Shown one piece after another: positions 27,101 through 36,361 of a stretch of 64,000 nucleotides of DNA. Origin of the DNA: CAZXFH01 sp964640055 (GTDB taxonomy: Bacteria > Fidelibacterota > UBA2242 > JAFGTP01). Each line of letters opens with the position of its first letter. Position 1 is the first letter of the stretch. The translations under genes were made by a program, and so were the position numbers. The notes beneath the pieces were generated by a model. It was not told the origin of the DNA, made no database searches, and was given only the letters and a program-made list of their open reading frames with translations. The stretch lies in assembly GCA_964640055.1 (NCBI GenBank), contig CAZXFH010000001.1:62001-126000 (forward strand). The letters are read 5' to 3'.

Positions 27101-29328
27101 CAATCATTCATCTGGTCATACCAGGTCTTTATACCAAAAACATAATTACCTGAATAGGCCATAGAGCTACTATATCTTCTGAAAGTACTGCTATCATTAT
27201 TGGCGTCAATCAATTTCCAACTAAGAGTTAAATTAGTTTCAAAATCAACTGTGCCTTCAGGAAACTCAATGATTGATTCGGTTCTTAAATAATTTTTATA
27301 ATTCGTTAAAAAATTGGTCCAATTGGACTCCGCTGCAAAATCACAATAGGGATTAGTATAATAAAATTCTCCCTCTATATCAAGATGTCGGCGCAAATAG
27401 ATATTCAAACCAGTCGCCGCGCTTAAACTGCCGGTAGCCCCATTATGAATTATCGCCTGATCTAAGGCAGTAACCACATCAGTTGCATAGCTCCCATCAC
27501 TGAGATTATTAGCGCAATATTGCATAAACTGTTTTAAATCAACATAATTTTGGGCCGTATTAAATTTCAAGGCGCTTTCAATTCCAGCATCAACAACATC
27601 CCATTCATCCGTAAAGTAGGTAACAAAATTATCAATGGTGTTTTTTATATTATCTATAGCCGTCATATCAATAGCAGACTGAGTTGTATTGTAATCAGAA
27701 TAAAACAAACTATAGGAATCCACAATATAACTGGAAAGGGTTTCAGAGTTAGCTGTGGGATTATCTCTTAAATTGGTCAACCAGGCGTTGTAATCCCAAC
27801 CATCGCCAGGTTCTGTTTCCTGGGAAAAGACCACGGCATCCGAAACATAGTCCTTGATACCATAGGAGACTTCTAACAACCCCATTAAACACGCATCAAA
27901 GCCCATAATGTTTAAATATGTACTACTTGTATTTATATAAGCAGTACCTAGGGCAGATTTAACTTCCCTCATTTCAAGAATATCGCCATCGGTGTCATCT
28001 GAACAAACCTCTTTTACTACCGAAAAGTAATCGGTATTGCTGTTAAAATTCTCATTTTTGGTGATCTCTTTTTTCCGCCATCCAGCACCATGATTCCACA
28101 TTACCAACATATATTTTCTAGCCGGATAATTAGTTATTCCCCATTCAACAAAATCAGAAAGTGTTTGTGGATCCCCCATATTCAGTTCTCCGAGAGTATT
28201 ATCAACACAGGGCGAATTAATCGTATAATTATCAGTATCATAAGCAATCTCATATCTTCTGGTATCAGTCCAATCTCCATTGGAATTATCATATCCACTG
28301 ATACGATCAAATTGAACCAAAACATTTACATTATCAGGTAGATCAACTGATTCCATTTCGTTCATGTCATCAATTCCTGCTTCTTCCAGGTTATTATCAC
28401 CATCTAGATATACCAAAATTGTCCATTCATCTTCAAAGACCGTAATATAATCGGTCTTGGTTTCGGTATCGATGGTACCAGCGCCATCGGTGACTGTCAG
28501 CGATACGGTATAAGTACCGGTATTATCATAGGTATAGGATGGATTCTGTACCGCAGTGGCATCCAGGGTACCGTCATTATCAAAATCCCATTCCCAGGTA
28601 GAGGCGCCGGTGGACTGATCGGTAAAATTAACCGTCAGAGGCGCGGTACCAGAGGTGACATCAGCCGTGAAATCGGCTAAGACTGAGGAACCACCACTAC
28701 TGGTGACAAGGACATCATCCAGATAGAGCCAAAAAAGATCATAGGAAACATATTGGAAAGCAATATAGACCGTTTCTCCGGCATAATTAGATAAGTCATA
28801 AGTATATTCTGTCCAACTTTCTGGAGTACTCCGTACAGTATCGATATAATTTACAAAGTTAGTGGTATCACTTCCAGATGTGGATAATCTGATATTGAAT
28901 TCTTCAGGATAATCTCCCCAGTCTGATCGTGCCCAAAAATTAAGCGTGATAGTTGCTCCCTCTGGTAAAGTAACCTGTGGTGTAATGAGCCAATCGTTAT
29001 TATCAACAGAACCATTATACTCAACCTCAGCACTATATTCACCTGTATGACTTGTATAATTATTAATGTACCATGTTAATGCATCCCCATCATAATCATA
29101 GGCATTCCATCCCAATGCAGAGTCTTCGAAACTTTCATATAATAAACTGTCATTAGAGATACTGGTATTTCCTTTTAAAAGGTCACCATATGTACCAATA
29201 CTGATCTCGTCTTTACTGTGGATTGCACGCTGTTGTTCTTTCTCTAGTTGAGAGGGTACTCTTGCAATACTAAAGCCAATAAGTAAAAAGATCATAATTG
29301 GGATCAAAATTACTCTTCTTGTTTTCAT
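23796..29328 (-). CDS. N-terminal part of a giant secreted C11 (clostripain-like) multidomain protease
   Basis: Signal peptide (1-22), then a cleaved-adhesin/choice-of-anchor-J type jelly roll (~60-210, 'NDWLITPQVTLPEG'). A PKD domain (218-297) precedes a C11 clostripain-like cysteine protease (~300-690). Its likely catalytic pair is His413 ('MLVMWNHGAGW') and Cys480 ('NIMGFDACLMGLLE'). A second J-type domain (~700-838), PKD (844-925), a 'GGNWSEAGTWIGGVVPTASD' parallel-beta region (930-1230) and an Ig-like domain follow. Then come a carboxypeptidase-regulatory-like domain (1297-1405), a YfaP/DUF2135-like 'DPRDLDSHL' domain, two more PKD units and the start of the 'SYYD' repeats. The ribosome site AAAGGA precedes ATG 29328. 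Together with 20745-23695 it forms one protein of at least 2,827 residues, likely exported by a type IX-like route. The targets are unknown. Confidence 0.85.
26561..26797 (-). repeat. 237-bp direct repeat, copy A (PKD domain)
   Basis: It aligns base for base, without gaps, to 28442-28678 at roughly nine bases in ten by eye. It encodes the second PKD domain. The two copies flank the protease and second jelly-roll domains. Confidence 0.8.
28442..28678 (-). repeat. 237-bp direct repeat, copy B (PKD domain)
   Basis: This is the partner of 26561-26797, encoding the first PKD domain, about 1.9 kb away in the same orientation. Recombination between the copies would remove the protease domain in frame. 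Confidence 0.8.
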
Positions 29329-29379
29329 TTTTTTCCTTTCTTATTGAATATTTTTGAAAACTACTACAAATGATATCAT

Positions 29380-30207
29380 CTATTTCAGATATACATTCTC
29401 AATTTTTTTAAGAAGTACTTGCGGTCGGGAAACTTTATGGCTAGCTTCACCACCCCGCAGAACTTTACCCACATCAGTGGCCAATTGAACTGCATCACCG
29501 AGATCCCGCTCTTTTTTTCCCTGTGCCATATAGAAGACCAGGACAGTCGGTTTTTTATTCTCAGTATACTGGCTCAAGCGAACGAGCTCACCATCGATCG
29601 TGGTAAATTCCATCTCCGGCAGTTTAGTGAAGAGGAAGGGGTATTTTTTGGCATAGCTGAAACCCTGGGCAAAACTCTCTTTATTATTTTTCGGAAACTT
29701 TATTTTTTTATCTTTTTTATACTTTTTCGCCTTTTTTTCCTTGCCCACGTAGGTTTCCATGGCTTCCCCGAAATGAATCCGTTTGGGACCGGTAAGGCCA
29801 TATTTGGAAACTCCATAAGCGTTTCCGAAATCCAGGAACTTCAGATGACCTTCCCAGGCCACTACACCGTTTTTATCCAGAACCAATACCAGGTTATCGA
29901 ATTTCTGGTGAAAATTCAGATAATCAACCATCAATTGCGGTTGACCGCTGAAATTTTTTACCAAGGCTTCCCCGGCGACAAATTTGACTCCTTTACTGAC
30001 TTCCTGTTCTTTGCTTTTCAAACCCGGTGTATAGGTCAGTACGATATGGTCGATCTGATCAGGATCAATATAATACTTATCCTGGGTCGTTGGTTTTTCT
30101 CCGGCCCCGACCCCCACGATATCAACCTGTCCCAGGTAACTGGAGCTACAGGCATTAACAATAATACCCAGGAGGATCAAAGTAACTAATAAATTGAATC
30201 TCTTCAT
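29380..30207 (-). CDS. lipoprotein with a cysteine-less redoxin-like C-terminal region
   Basis: A 275-residue lipoprotein: signal peptide MKRFNLLVTLILLGII and lipobox VNAC (Cys near residue 20). The C-terminal third reads like a TlpA/AhpC-type fold: 'LPEMEFTTIDGELVRLSQYT' then 'PTVLVFYMAQGKKERDLG'. The CxxC or peroxidatic Cys is missing, so redox activity is unlikely. A very lysine-rich linker lies near 165-185 ('KEKKAKKYKKDKKIKFPKN'). An AAAGGAG ribosome site precedes the ATG. It is transcribed leftward behind an outer-membrane protein gene. I do not recognise a named family. Confidence 0.65.
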   Translation of the reverse strand: MKRFNLLVTLILLGIIVNACSSSYLGQVDIVGVGAGEKPTTQDKYYIDPDQIDHIVLTYTPGLKSKEQEVSKGVKFVAGEALVKNFSGQPQLMVDYLNFHQKFDNLVLVLDKNGVVAWEGHLKFLDFGNAYGVSKYGLTGPKRIHFGEAMETYVGKEKKAKKYKKDKKIKFPKNNKESFAQGFSYAKKYPFLFTKLPEMEFTTIDGELVRLSQYTENKKPTVLVFYMAQGKKERDLGDAVQLATDVGKVLRGGEASHKVSRPQVLLKKIENVYLK

Positions 30208-30294
30208 ATTGAGCTCCTTTTTAAAAAATCAAAATATTGGGTGTTCCTATTTTCATCTTTTGATAAAAACCATCGGCACCCATAGAAGTCGGAC

Positions 30295-30936
30295 CTACAG
30301 TGCAATTCCCACTGATAAGGTACCCATCGTACCAGCTCCCAGGGGTACATCGGAAATGTCTTGTGTATCCTCTTCCGTATATCCGTCCTCGTATTCTACT
30401 TCAACAGTGACCTCATCATCCATATTTCCTAAAGAATAACCGGTTTCGATACAAAGTGTAAAAGGTCCCCAGAACCATCTCTTACCAATTAAAAGCTGAA
30501 ACATGCTCATACCGACAGATCCGGTAGCCGTACCGCTGCCGTGAGTGTAGGAATCCCACCCGTCATCGGTCAACTCCAGGGACATCCGTCCGAAACCCAG
30601 ACCACCATAAACACCTTTTAACATGGCTGGCAGACCGAACTTTTCCAGTTGCTGGTCCAGATAATATTTTGCGCCGAAACCAAAGTAACCAAAGCCCATT
30701 TCTGTGGTTTCATCCAGGGGCAAATTAAAGGTGGAAAAATCAATATAGGGCGCGATACTATTATCAATATACGCGTTCCCCAGAGCCGGTAACAAATACT
30801 CAACCGAACCACCTACCAAATTGGGCAGACCTAATTTGGCTTCAATTCTAATCGGCTTTTCCCGACTTAATGCAGCGCTACTAAAGATTAATACAAAAAC
30901 CATGCTTACCAAGGTTAATTTTTTTAATAAACTCAT
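30295..30936 (-). CDS. outer-membrane beta-barrel-like hypothetical protein
   Basis: A 213-residue protein with a clear signal peptide (MSLLKKLTLVSMVFVLIFSS, ending AALS). The body alternates glycine/aromatic strands ('MGFGYFGFGAKYYLDQQLE', 'GVYGGLGFGRMSLELTDDG', 'FQLLIGKRWFWGPFTLCIET') and ends 'GTMGTLSVGIAL', as in small outer-membrane barrels. I start it at ATG 30936, where AAGGAG lies 7 bases upstream and the signal peptide begins. The longer frame from 31062 would overlap the zinc-ribbon gene. No specific family is recognised; the role is unknown. Confidence 0.65.
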   Translation of the reverse strand: MSLLKKLTLVSMVFVLIFSSAALSREKPIRIEAKLGLPNLVGGSVEYLLPALGNAYIDNSIAPYIDFSTFNLPLDETTEMGFGYFGFGAKYYLDQQLEKFGLPAMLKGVYGGLGFGRMSLELTDDGWDSYTHGSGTATGSVGMSMFQLLIGKRWFWGPFTLCIETGYSLGNMDDEVTVEVEYEDGYTEEDTQDISDVPLGAGTMGTLSVGIAL

Positions 30937-30949
30937 AAATGACTCCTTC

Positions 30950-31171
30950 TTAAAACTCATTTTTACCATTATCATTTCTTCCCGGTAATGATGCGCCGCA
31001 ATATTTACAATATTTAGCATAGGGATTCTCAATTTTCCCTTTGCAGCTGGGACAATGGTCAATCAGTTTGCTGCCGCATTGGGAACAAAAGGTATCTGGT
31101 TCTTTAGTGTTACAAAAAAAAGAACATTGCGGACATATTTTATACCAAGGAGCTGCATTCTCTTGCACCAT
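30950..31171 (-). CDS. small double zinc-ribbon protein
   Basis: This 73-residue protein is essentially a chain of cysteine knuckles: 'ICPQCSFFC', 'FCSQCGSKLIDHCPSC' and 'YCKYCGASLPG'. These form two or three zinc ribbons of the DZANK/zinc_ribbon type. Such small proteins usually act in protein or nucleic-acid contacts; nothing here fixes a partner. A GGAAG site precedes the ATG. The 13-base gap to the outer-membrane-type gene suggests co-transcription. Confidence 0.7.
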   Translation of the reverse strand: MVQENAAPWYKICPQCSFFCNTKEPDTFCSQCGSKLIDHCPSCKGKIENPYAKYCKYCGASLPGRNDNGKNEF

Positions 31172-31320
31172 GTTATTCTTCCGTTTTTCTTAATTTAACA
31201 ATCATCGACTATCTAGACTCAAAGGGTATGCCAACTATTATAAATTTCCCTATTTCCTTAAATATCAAACACTTAGGAAATTCTTATATTTGCGCTATAT
31301 CACAATAAATATAGTCTCCC

Positions 31321-31337
31321 AAGGCTACAGTGTTGCA
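31321..31337 (+). promoter_or_regulatory. sigma-54-type (-24/-12) promoter candidate
   Basis: AAGGCTACAGTGTTGCA carries GG at 31323-31324 and GC at 31335-31336, the 12-base phasing of -24/-12 promoters, with the TTGCA half intact and GGC in the -24 half. It lies 44 bases before the sensor kinase start. The partner gene encodes a sigma-54 activator, so autoregulation is plausible. Confidence 0.42.
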
Positions 31338-31380
31338 TTAAGAGACTACAGAGCTTAGATTCTCCGGCAAGGTAAGTTTT

Positions 31381-34300
31381 ATGTCTAAAAACCGCACCAA
31401 AATCAGCCTGTTAATCCTATTCTGTCTCAGTTTGCTGAGTGCAGCCCCGATAAAAATTCAGTGGCGCCAATTAGAGACTCCTTCTGAGGAAAATCTGGAT
31501 TTGGTGAAAATGCACTCAAAACAGGATTTTTGGGTGGCGGAAACCAAGCCCCCGGGGCGTCTGTTCCATTATAAAGATTCCCAGTGGCACCATTTCAGTC
31601 CCCCCAAGATTGGCCCAGACGTGAAGCAGCTGCATTATCACATCATTAATGAGCACCATTTTTTATGTGCAACGGTTAATAGTCAATATTTTACCGACTT
31701 TTATGATTACCAAGCCGGAAAATGGAATAAATTATCGCTGTCGGTAAAAGTACCGGTTCGATATTTTTTTACTGATAAGCAAGGCAACATCTGGATTTAT
31801 GGAGACTGGGGCTGGTTATCACGCTATCAAAAGGGTTCTCTCCAGCTGATTAAAGCACCCTTTGAAAATCACCTAACCGCCCTGGCCCAGCAGAATAACG
31901 GAAATCTCTGGATTGGTGTTCGGAATGAGGGGATCTATCGCCGTACAGATTCAACCTATTTCAATGTTCCGATTGCCGACAGTATTGTACCTAATATTTC
32001 CCATATCGTTGCTGATAGCAATGACATCCGCTTCTACACATTTGATGGTAAGATTTATCAGCAGCAACACAACAAATTTCTTGAGCTGAAGCAACAATTA
32101 CCGGCCAGCAATCGTTGGCTATATAATTTCAGAGATCCTGAGCATGGTGTTGCCTTTTCAGGTGAATACGCCGGAGAGATACATCTTTACATTGATCAAA
32201 AATGGTTCTATTATCCGCTGCCCCTTAACTACCGGGTCATCGAGGCCCATATATTCAAGGACGATGCGGTTATTGTCAGTGATCTTAATGGTTATATTTT
32301 GATGGGTACGCCACGTGAAAAAACCTTTTTCTCGGAAACTGCAGGGCGCTATCATTTAGATGGCAGTATCTACGATCAGTCTGATGGTGCTGCATTTATT
32401 TATTTTAATGATGATGAATATTTAGATCTGTTCTTAATGAACCGCGGAGCTCATCAACAGAATAGACTCCATCTGAATTCCGATGGCCGCGATTTTGCAG
32501 ATATTTCCGAGCAGTGTCCCTTGTTAAAGACAAAGCGCATTTCCCGTTTCCATTTTGGAGATCTAAACAGAGATGGTCGCAATGATATCGTGGTGACCGA
32601 CACTTCTAATTACCTGAACATTTTGCTGAATGACCGCCGAGGACATTACTATCTTTTCCGTCAATTAGACTTGGGGGCTTTTGATGAAATAAAAGACATA
32701 CGACTGATTGATTACAATCGGGATGGCTTTCTGGATATTTGTCTGAGTGCCTATTATCGGGGCGGCAGAAGCATCGGGGCTAATCTGCTTTTTGAAAATA
32801 AGTTTTATGGGTTGAAATTTACTGTGGATACTGCTTTCATCACCCAAACCAAAGGCTGGAATAACAGCACAACCTTTGCTGATTTCAATAACGATGGCTA
32901 TTTGGAGGCCTACATTTCCACATCCTGGATCAAAGATAAACTGTTAAGTTTTAAAAACAATCAATGGCATAATCAGTCAGAGCTGAGCAGCTCCTCAATC
33001 GAAATAACCCAACAAAACAGCGTCAACACGATTGCCATTGATTATGATAATGATGGTGATCTGGATCTCTTCCTGAATCATCCGGCCGGGCTGACTTGTT
33101 TCAAAAACAATGGCCTAGGTCAATTTCGAAAAGCCAGCGATTCCCTATTGGCACCTGTTGCCCTTCCGGAAGGTCCCTTTGCCTTTATCAACAGCGGGGA
33201 TTTTAATAATGACGGTTATCTGGATCTTTTCATTTCCGTAAACAATATCGACCGGAATTTTCTTTTACTAAATGATTCGGCACAGTGTTTCATTGATGCC
33301 AGCCAGGATTTCGGTCTGTCATCGCCAGCGATAAGCAGTGCGATCATAGGAGATATCGATCAAGATGGTGATCTGGATATTTATGGTCTGCGGAAATATG
33401 GTACTAACATTCTATGGATCAATCGAACCGATAATAAAAATTATTTGAAAGTCAAATTGAATGGTTTGCATTCAATTAATGGCCGCTTCAGTAAAATTTG
33501 GGTCTATAGCGCTGGTTATTTAGATGAACCTGAACATTTGCTTGGTTACCGGGAAATTGGCACCCTAAAACCAGCAGAAGGTCTCTACAATTCGGATGTG
33601 GCACATTTTGGACTTAACCGACACAATAAATATGATCTCAGAATCACTTTCCAAGCTGGCAAAACCATTACCTTAGAAGGCATTTCTGCAGGACAAACCC
33701 TGCAGGTGGCTGAATACGGACCGCTGGGTCTTTTTATCCGCCGATTACCGGCCTTGGTTTTATTTTTCCTGCAACAAGCCGAATTCTACTTTTACACCCT
33801 GATCTTCCTGCTAACAGCAGTTATTCTATATCTAGGGATTCGTATGGGCGTAAAATACTTCCGTTGGGAACTCCCCTTTTCTGTTGTTATAATGATTTTT
33901 AATCTTTCCCTCTTCTGGTTTCTGGTAAATCTCTTCAGGAATGACAATATATTTGATAAATATTTCCTGCCGGTAATGGCCGCTGCTCTTGGCATAATTA
34001 TTCCGCTTATATACTCGGCTTTGGCCAATCGCCGCCGGATCAGTGGATACCTGCAAAACACCAAGACAGAACTACTGAAAACTTTACTGAATTTTACCCA
34101 CGGAAAATATGCCCTGAGCAATATTAACAGTTTGTATCTTTTGTGTAATAATCTTGATAAATCCGTGCTGCACTCCGAGCGCCTAAAAGTGCAATTCAGT
34201 GAGAGACACAGCACCTTTCTCAACTTTGTTTTACCCCAGTTAGATAAACTGATCCATTTGGCCAGATCAGCCAATCTTGATCAAGACATGATCAAGAAAA

Positions 34301-34911
34301 TGCGCGTACGCCTACATTCAATTCGAACCGATTTGGATCATTTCTTAAATAATTTAGAATCAGGACGTATCACTGAATGCAAAAAGATGGCCGCAGATCT
34401 AAAATTTCTAAGAGATCAGTTACGATATATTAAAAGCAGCGTTTTTAAAGAATTTTCTGCTGAGGCCACGCAAGTCATTCTTGATATTACCCGGACCTGT
34501 CAACAAAACCTGCCTGAAAATCAGGTCGAAATCAAGCGAAAAAAAGAAGAACAAAAAAATTATTGGGTGCTCATTCCAGCCCATGAATTAGGTGATATTA
34601 TCAACAACTGCCTCCAAAACGCGTTACAAGCCGTGGCCAGTAATAAGGGTAAAAAACGAATTGAAATCTATGTGTACCGTTCGGCGCCCAAAATCAGAAT
34701 CGATATCAGTGATAACGGCTCGGGAATTCCCGAAGAGATCAAAGAAAAAATATTCACCAGTGGCTTCTCCTCTACCGGGGGAACCGGTCAGGGACTATAT
34801 CACAATCAGAATGTTCTAAATAAATATGGCGGACGAATCTATTTGGTATCTTCCCGCCTCGGGCAGGGAGCCAATTTTCGAATTGAATTATTAGAAGGAG
34901 TTCATCGATGA
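31381..34911 (+). CDS. giant sensor histidine kinase with FG-GAP/VCBS and ASPIC-UnbV sensor domains
   Basis: A 1,176-residue membrane sensor. After a signal peptide (1-21) a propeller-like region (about 30-330) contains 'GNIWIYGDWGWLSRY' and 'NGNLWIGVRNEGIY' units as in hybrid-sensor propellers. Residues ~340-680 hold about seven FG-GAP/VCBS units with calcium-loop motifs (DLNRDGRND, DYNRDGFLD, DFNNDGYLE, DYDNDGDLD, DIDQDGDLD). An ASPIC/UnbV domain follows (~686-775, 'NYLKVKLNGLHSINGRFSK'). Three transmembrane helices (~785-885) lead to a helical dimerisation region with possible phospho-His in 'LNFTHGKYALSNI', and to an ATPase domain ('INNCLQNALQAV', 'DISDNGSGIPEE', 'GGTGQGLY'). It overlaps its NtrC-type partner by 4 bases. 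The ligand is unknown. Confidence 0.85.
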   Translation: MSKNRTKISLLILFCLSLLSAAPIKIQWRQLETPSEENLDLVKMHSKQDFWVAETKPPGRLFHYKDSQWHHFSPPKIGPDVKQLHYHIINEHHFLCATVNSQYFTDFYDYQAGKWNKLSLSVKVPVRYFFTDKQGNIWIYGDWGWLSRYQKGSLQLIKAPFENHLTALAQQNNGNLWIGVRNEGIYRRTDSTYFNVPIADSIVPNISHIVADSNDIRFYTFDGKIYQQQHNKFLELKQQLPASNRWLYNFRDPEHGVAFSGEYAGEIHLYIDQKWFYYPLPLNYRVIEAHIFKDDAVIVSDLNGYILMGTPREKTFFSETAGRYHLDGSIYDQSDGAAFIYFNDDEYLDLFLMNRGAHQQNRLHLNSDGRDFADISEQCPLLKTKRISRFHFGDLNRDGRNDIVVTDTSNYLNILLNDRRGHYYLFRQLDLGAFDEIKDIRLIDYNRDGFLDICLSAYYRGGRSIGANLLFENKFYGLKFTVDTAFITQTKGWNNSTTFADFNNDGYLEAYISTSWIKDKLLSFKNNQWHNQSELSSSSIEITQQNSVNTIAIDYDNDGDLDLFLNHPAGLTCFKNNGLGQFRKASDSLLAPVALPEGPFAFINSGDFNNDGYLDLFISVNNIDRNFLLLNDSAQCFIDASQDFGLSSPAISSAIIGDIDQDGDLDIYGLRKYGTNILWINRTDNKNYLKVKLNGLHSINGRFSKIWVYSAGYLDEPEHLLGYREIGTLKPAEGLYNSDVAHFGLNRHNKYDLRITFQAGKTITLEGISAGQTLQVAEYGPLGLFIRRLPALVLFFLQQAEFYFYTLIFLLTAVILYLGIRMGVKYFRWELPFSVVIMIFNLSLFWFLVNLFRNDNIFDKYFLPVMAAALGIIIPLIYSALANRRRISGYLQNTKTELLKTLLNFTHGKYALSNINSLYLLCNNLDKSVLHSERLKVQFSERHSTFLNFVLPQLDKLIHLARSANLDQDMIKKMRVRLHSIRTDLDHFLNNLESGRITECKKMAADLKFLRDQLRYIKSSVFKEFSAEATQVILDITRTCQQNLPENQVEIKRKKEEQKNYWVLIPAHELGDIINNCLQNALQAVASNKGKKRIEIYVYRSAPKIRIDISDNGSGIPEEIKEKIFTSGFSSTGGTGQGLYHNQNVLNKYGGRIYLVSSRLGQGANFRIELLEGVHR

Positions 34912-36296
34912 AACCACTTTTACTATTAATCGATGATGATAAAAATTTTGTAGAAGACTTTACTTTGTTGCTCGAATCTGATTTTACCTCTATCACAGCT
35001 TATACAGCCGCAGAGGGGTTGCGCAAAGTGCGACAGAATAATCCCGATATTGTGCTCCTCGATCTGTTTCTGGGAGGTGAAAAAAATGGACTGGATGTCC
35101 TGGATAAAATCATGACATATGATAAGAACCTTCCGGTCATTATTATCACGGATTATGGTTCCATAGACACAGCTGTCAGTGCAATTCAAGCCGGTGCCTT
35201 TGATTACATCTCAAAGACCCCCAATATGACAGAATTGAAGCTCATCATCCAGAAGTCTATTCGGCAACGTTCAGACCGTTTTTACAAGGAATCGCTCAAA
35301 GAGGAAGTGCAGAAACATTATCACCAACTCATCGGGGACAGTCCCCCCATGCAAAAATTAAAGCATCAAATCCGGTTAAGTGCCAGTCACTTAAATACGG
35401 TACTGATTACCGGCGAGAGTGGGGTGGGCAAAGAAATCGTAGCCCGTCATATTCATCTGCATAGCCCCCGGAGCAATGCCCCTTTTGTACCGATCAATTG
35501 TGCGGCCGTGCCCGATAATCTATTGGAAAGCGAATTGTTCGGACATGAAAAAGGGGCTTTTACCGGTGCCAACACCCGCAAGATCGGTAAATTTGAAATT
35601 GCTTCCGAGGGTATCATCTTTTTTGATGAGATTTCAGAACTAGATCCAGATGCGCAAGTCAAACTCCTACGGGTCTTACAGGAAAAAGAATTCGATCGGG
35701 TGGGTGGAAATAAAACCATTCAAACTGACGCCAAGATCCTGGCGGCCACTAACCGGGACCTCCACCAAATGGTTAGCCAGGGACAATTCCGCAGCGATCT
35801 GTTTTACCGTCTGGATGTATTTCCGATCCATGTGCCGCCCCTGAGATCACGCAAGGCGGATATACCGGCCCTGGTTGATCATTTCCTGAGTTCAATATGC
35901 GACGAAATGAAAATATCGCATAAGCAATTTTCACAAGAGGCTTTGGATATATTTATGAATTATAACTGGCCCGGAAATATCCGCGAATTACGTAATTATG
36001 TCACGCGCGCCGTTATCCTCAGCCAGGAGAGTGAAACGATCAAGCCCATCCATCTGGAACAAAAAGTCATTGTCAAAGAGGAATTTTCGGAATTAATGCC
36101 GGATACTACTCCTGAAACCTGGGAGGAAATGGATAGGCTGCGCAAAGAAATGGCCGAACAGGCCCGACGTGAGGTGGAAAAACGCTTTCTGACGCACCTT
36201 CTGGAGAAATTTGAAGGCAATGTATCTCGAGCCGCCGAAAATATCGGAATCAACCGCACCAATTTCCATAAAATGATGCGGCGCTGCGGTTTGTAA
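34908..36296 (+). CDS. NtrC-family sigma-54-dependent response regulator
   Basis: A 462-residue transcription activator. The receiver domain (1-120) has 'LLIDDDKNF' and phospho-acceptor Asp in 'PDIVLLDLFLGGEKNG'. The AAA+ domain follows, with Walker A 'GESGVGKEIVARHIH' near 169, the sigma-54 contact loop 'HEKGAFTGAN' near 215 and Walker B 'IIFFDEISELDPDAQ' near 238. A Fis-type helix-turn-helix closes the protein ('NVSRAAENIGINRTNFHKMM'). It overlaps the sensor kinase by 4 bases, so the pair forms one two-component system. The regulon is unknown; a -24/-12 element upstream of the kinase is one candidate site. Confidence 0.93.
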   Translation: MKPLLLLIDDDKNFVEDFTLLLESDFTSITAYTAAEGLRKVRQNNPDIVLLDLFLGGEKNGLDVLDKIMTYDKNLPVIIITDYGSIDTAVSAIQAGAFDYISKTPNMTELKLIIQKSIRQRSDRFYKESLKEEVQKHYHQLIGDSPPMQKLKHQIRLSASHLNTVLITGESGVGKEIVARHIHLHSPRSNAPFVPINCAAVPDNLLESELFGHEKGAFTGANTRKIGKFEIASEGIIFFDEISELDPDAQVKLLRVLQEKEFDRVGGNKTIQTDAKILAATNRDLHQMVSQGQFRSDLFYRLDVFPIHVPPLRSRKADIPALVDHFLSSICDEMKISHKQFSQEALDIFMNYNWPGNIRELRNYVTRAVILSQESETIKPIHLEQKVIVKEEFSELMPDTTPETWEEMDRLRKEMAEQARREVEKRFLTHLLEKFEGNVSRAAENIGINRTNFHKMMRRCGL

Positions 36297-36361
36297 TTAG
36301 AACCTCAGGGGTATTCTGCCGGTCAAAATTTAATCCAATATTAATTGTTGAGAAATGTATG

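Noticed and set aside
29419..30189. Long rightward open frame of 256 codons
   Set aside because: It lies opposite the lipoprotein gene, which has a signal peptide, lipobox and ribosome site. The rightward frame has none of these.
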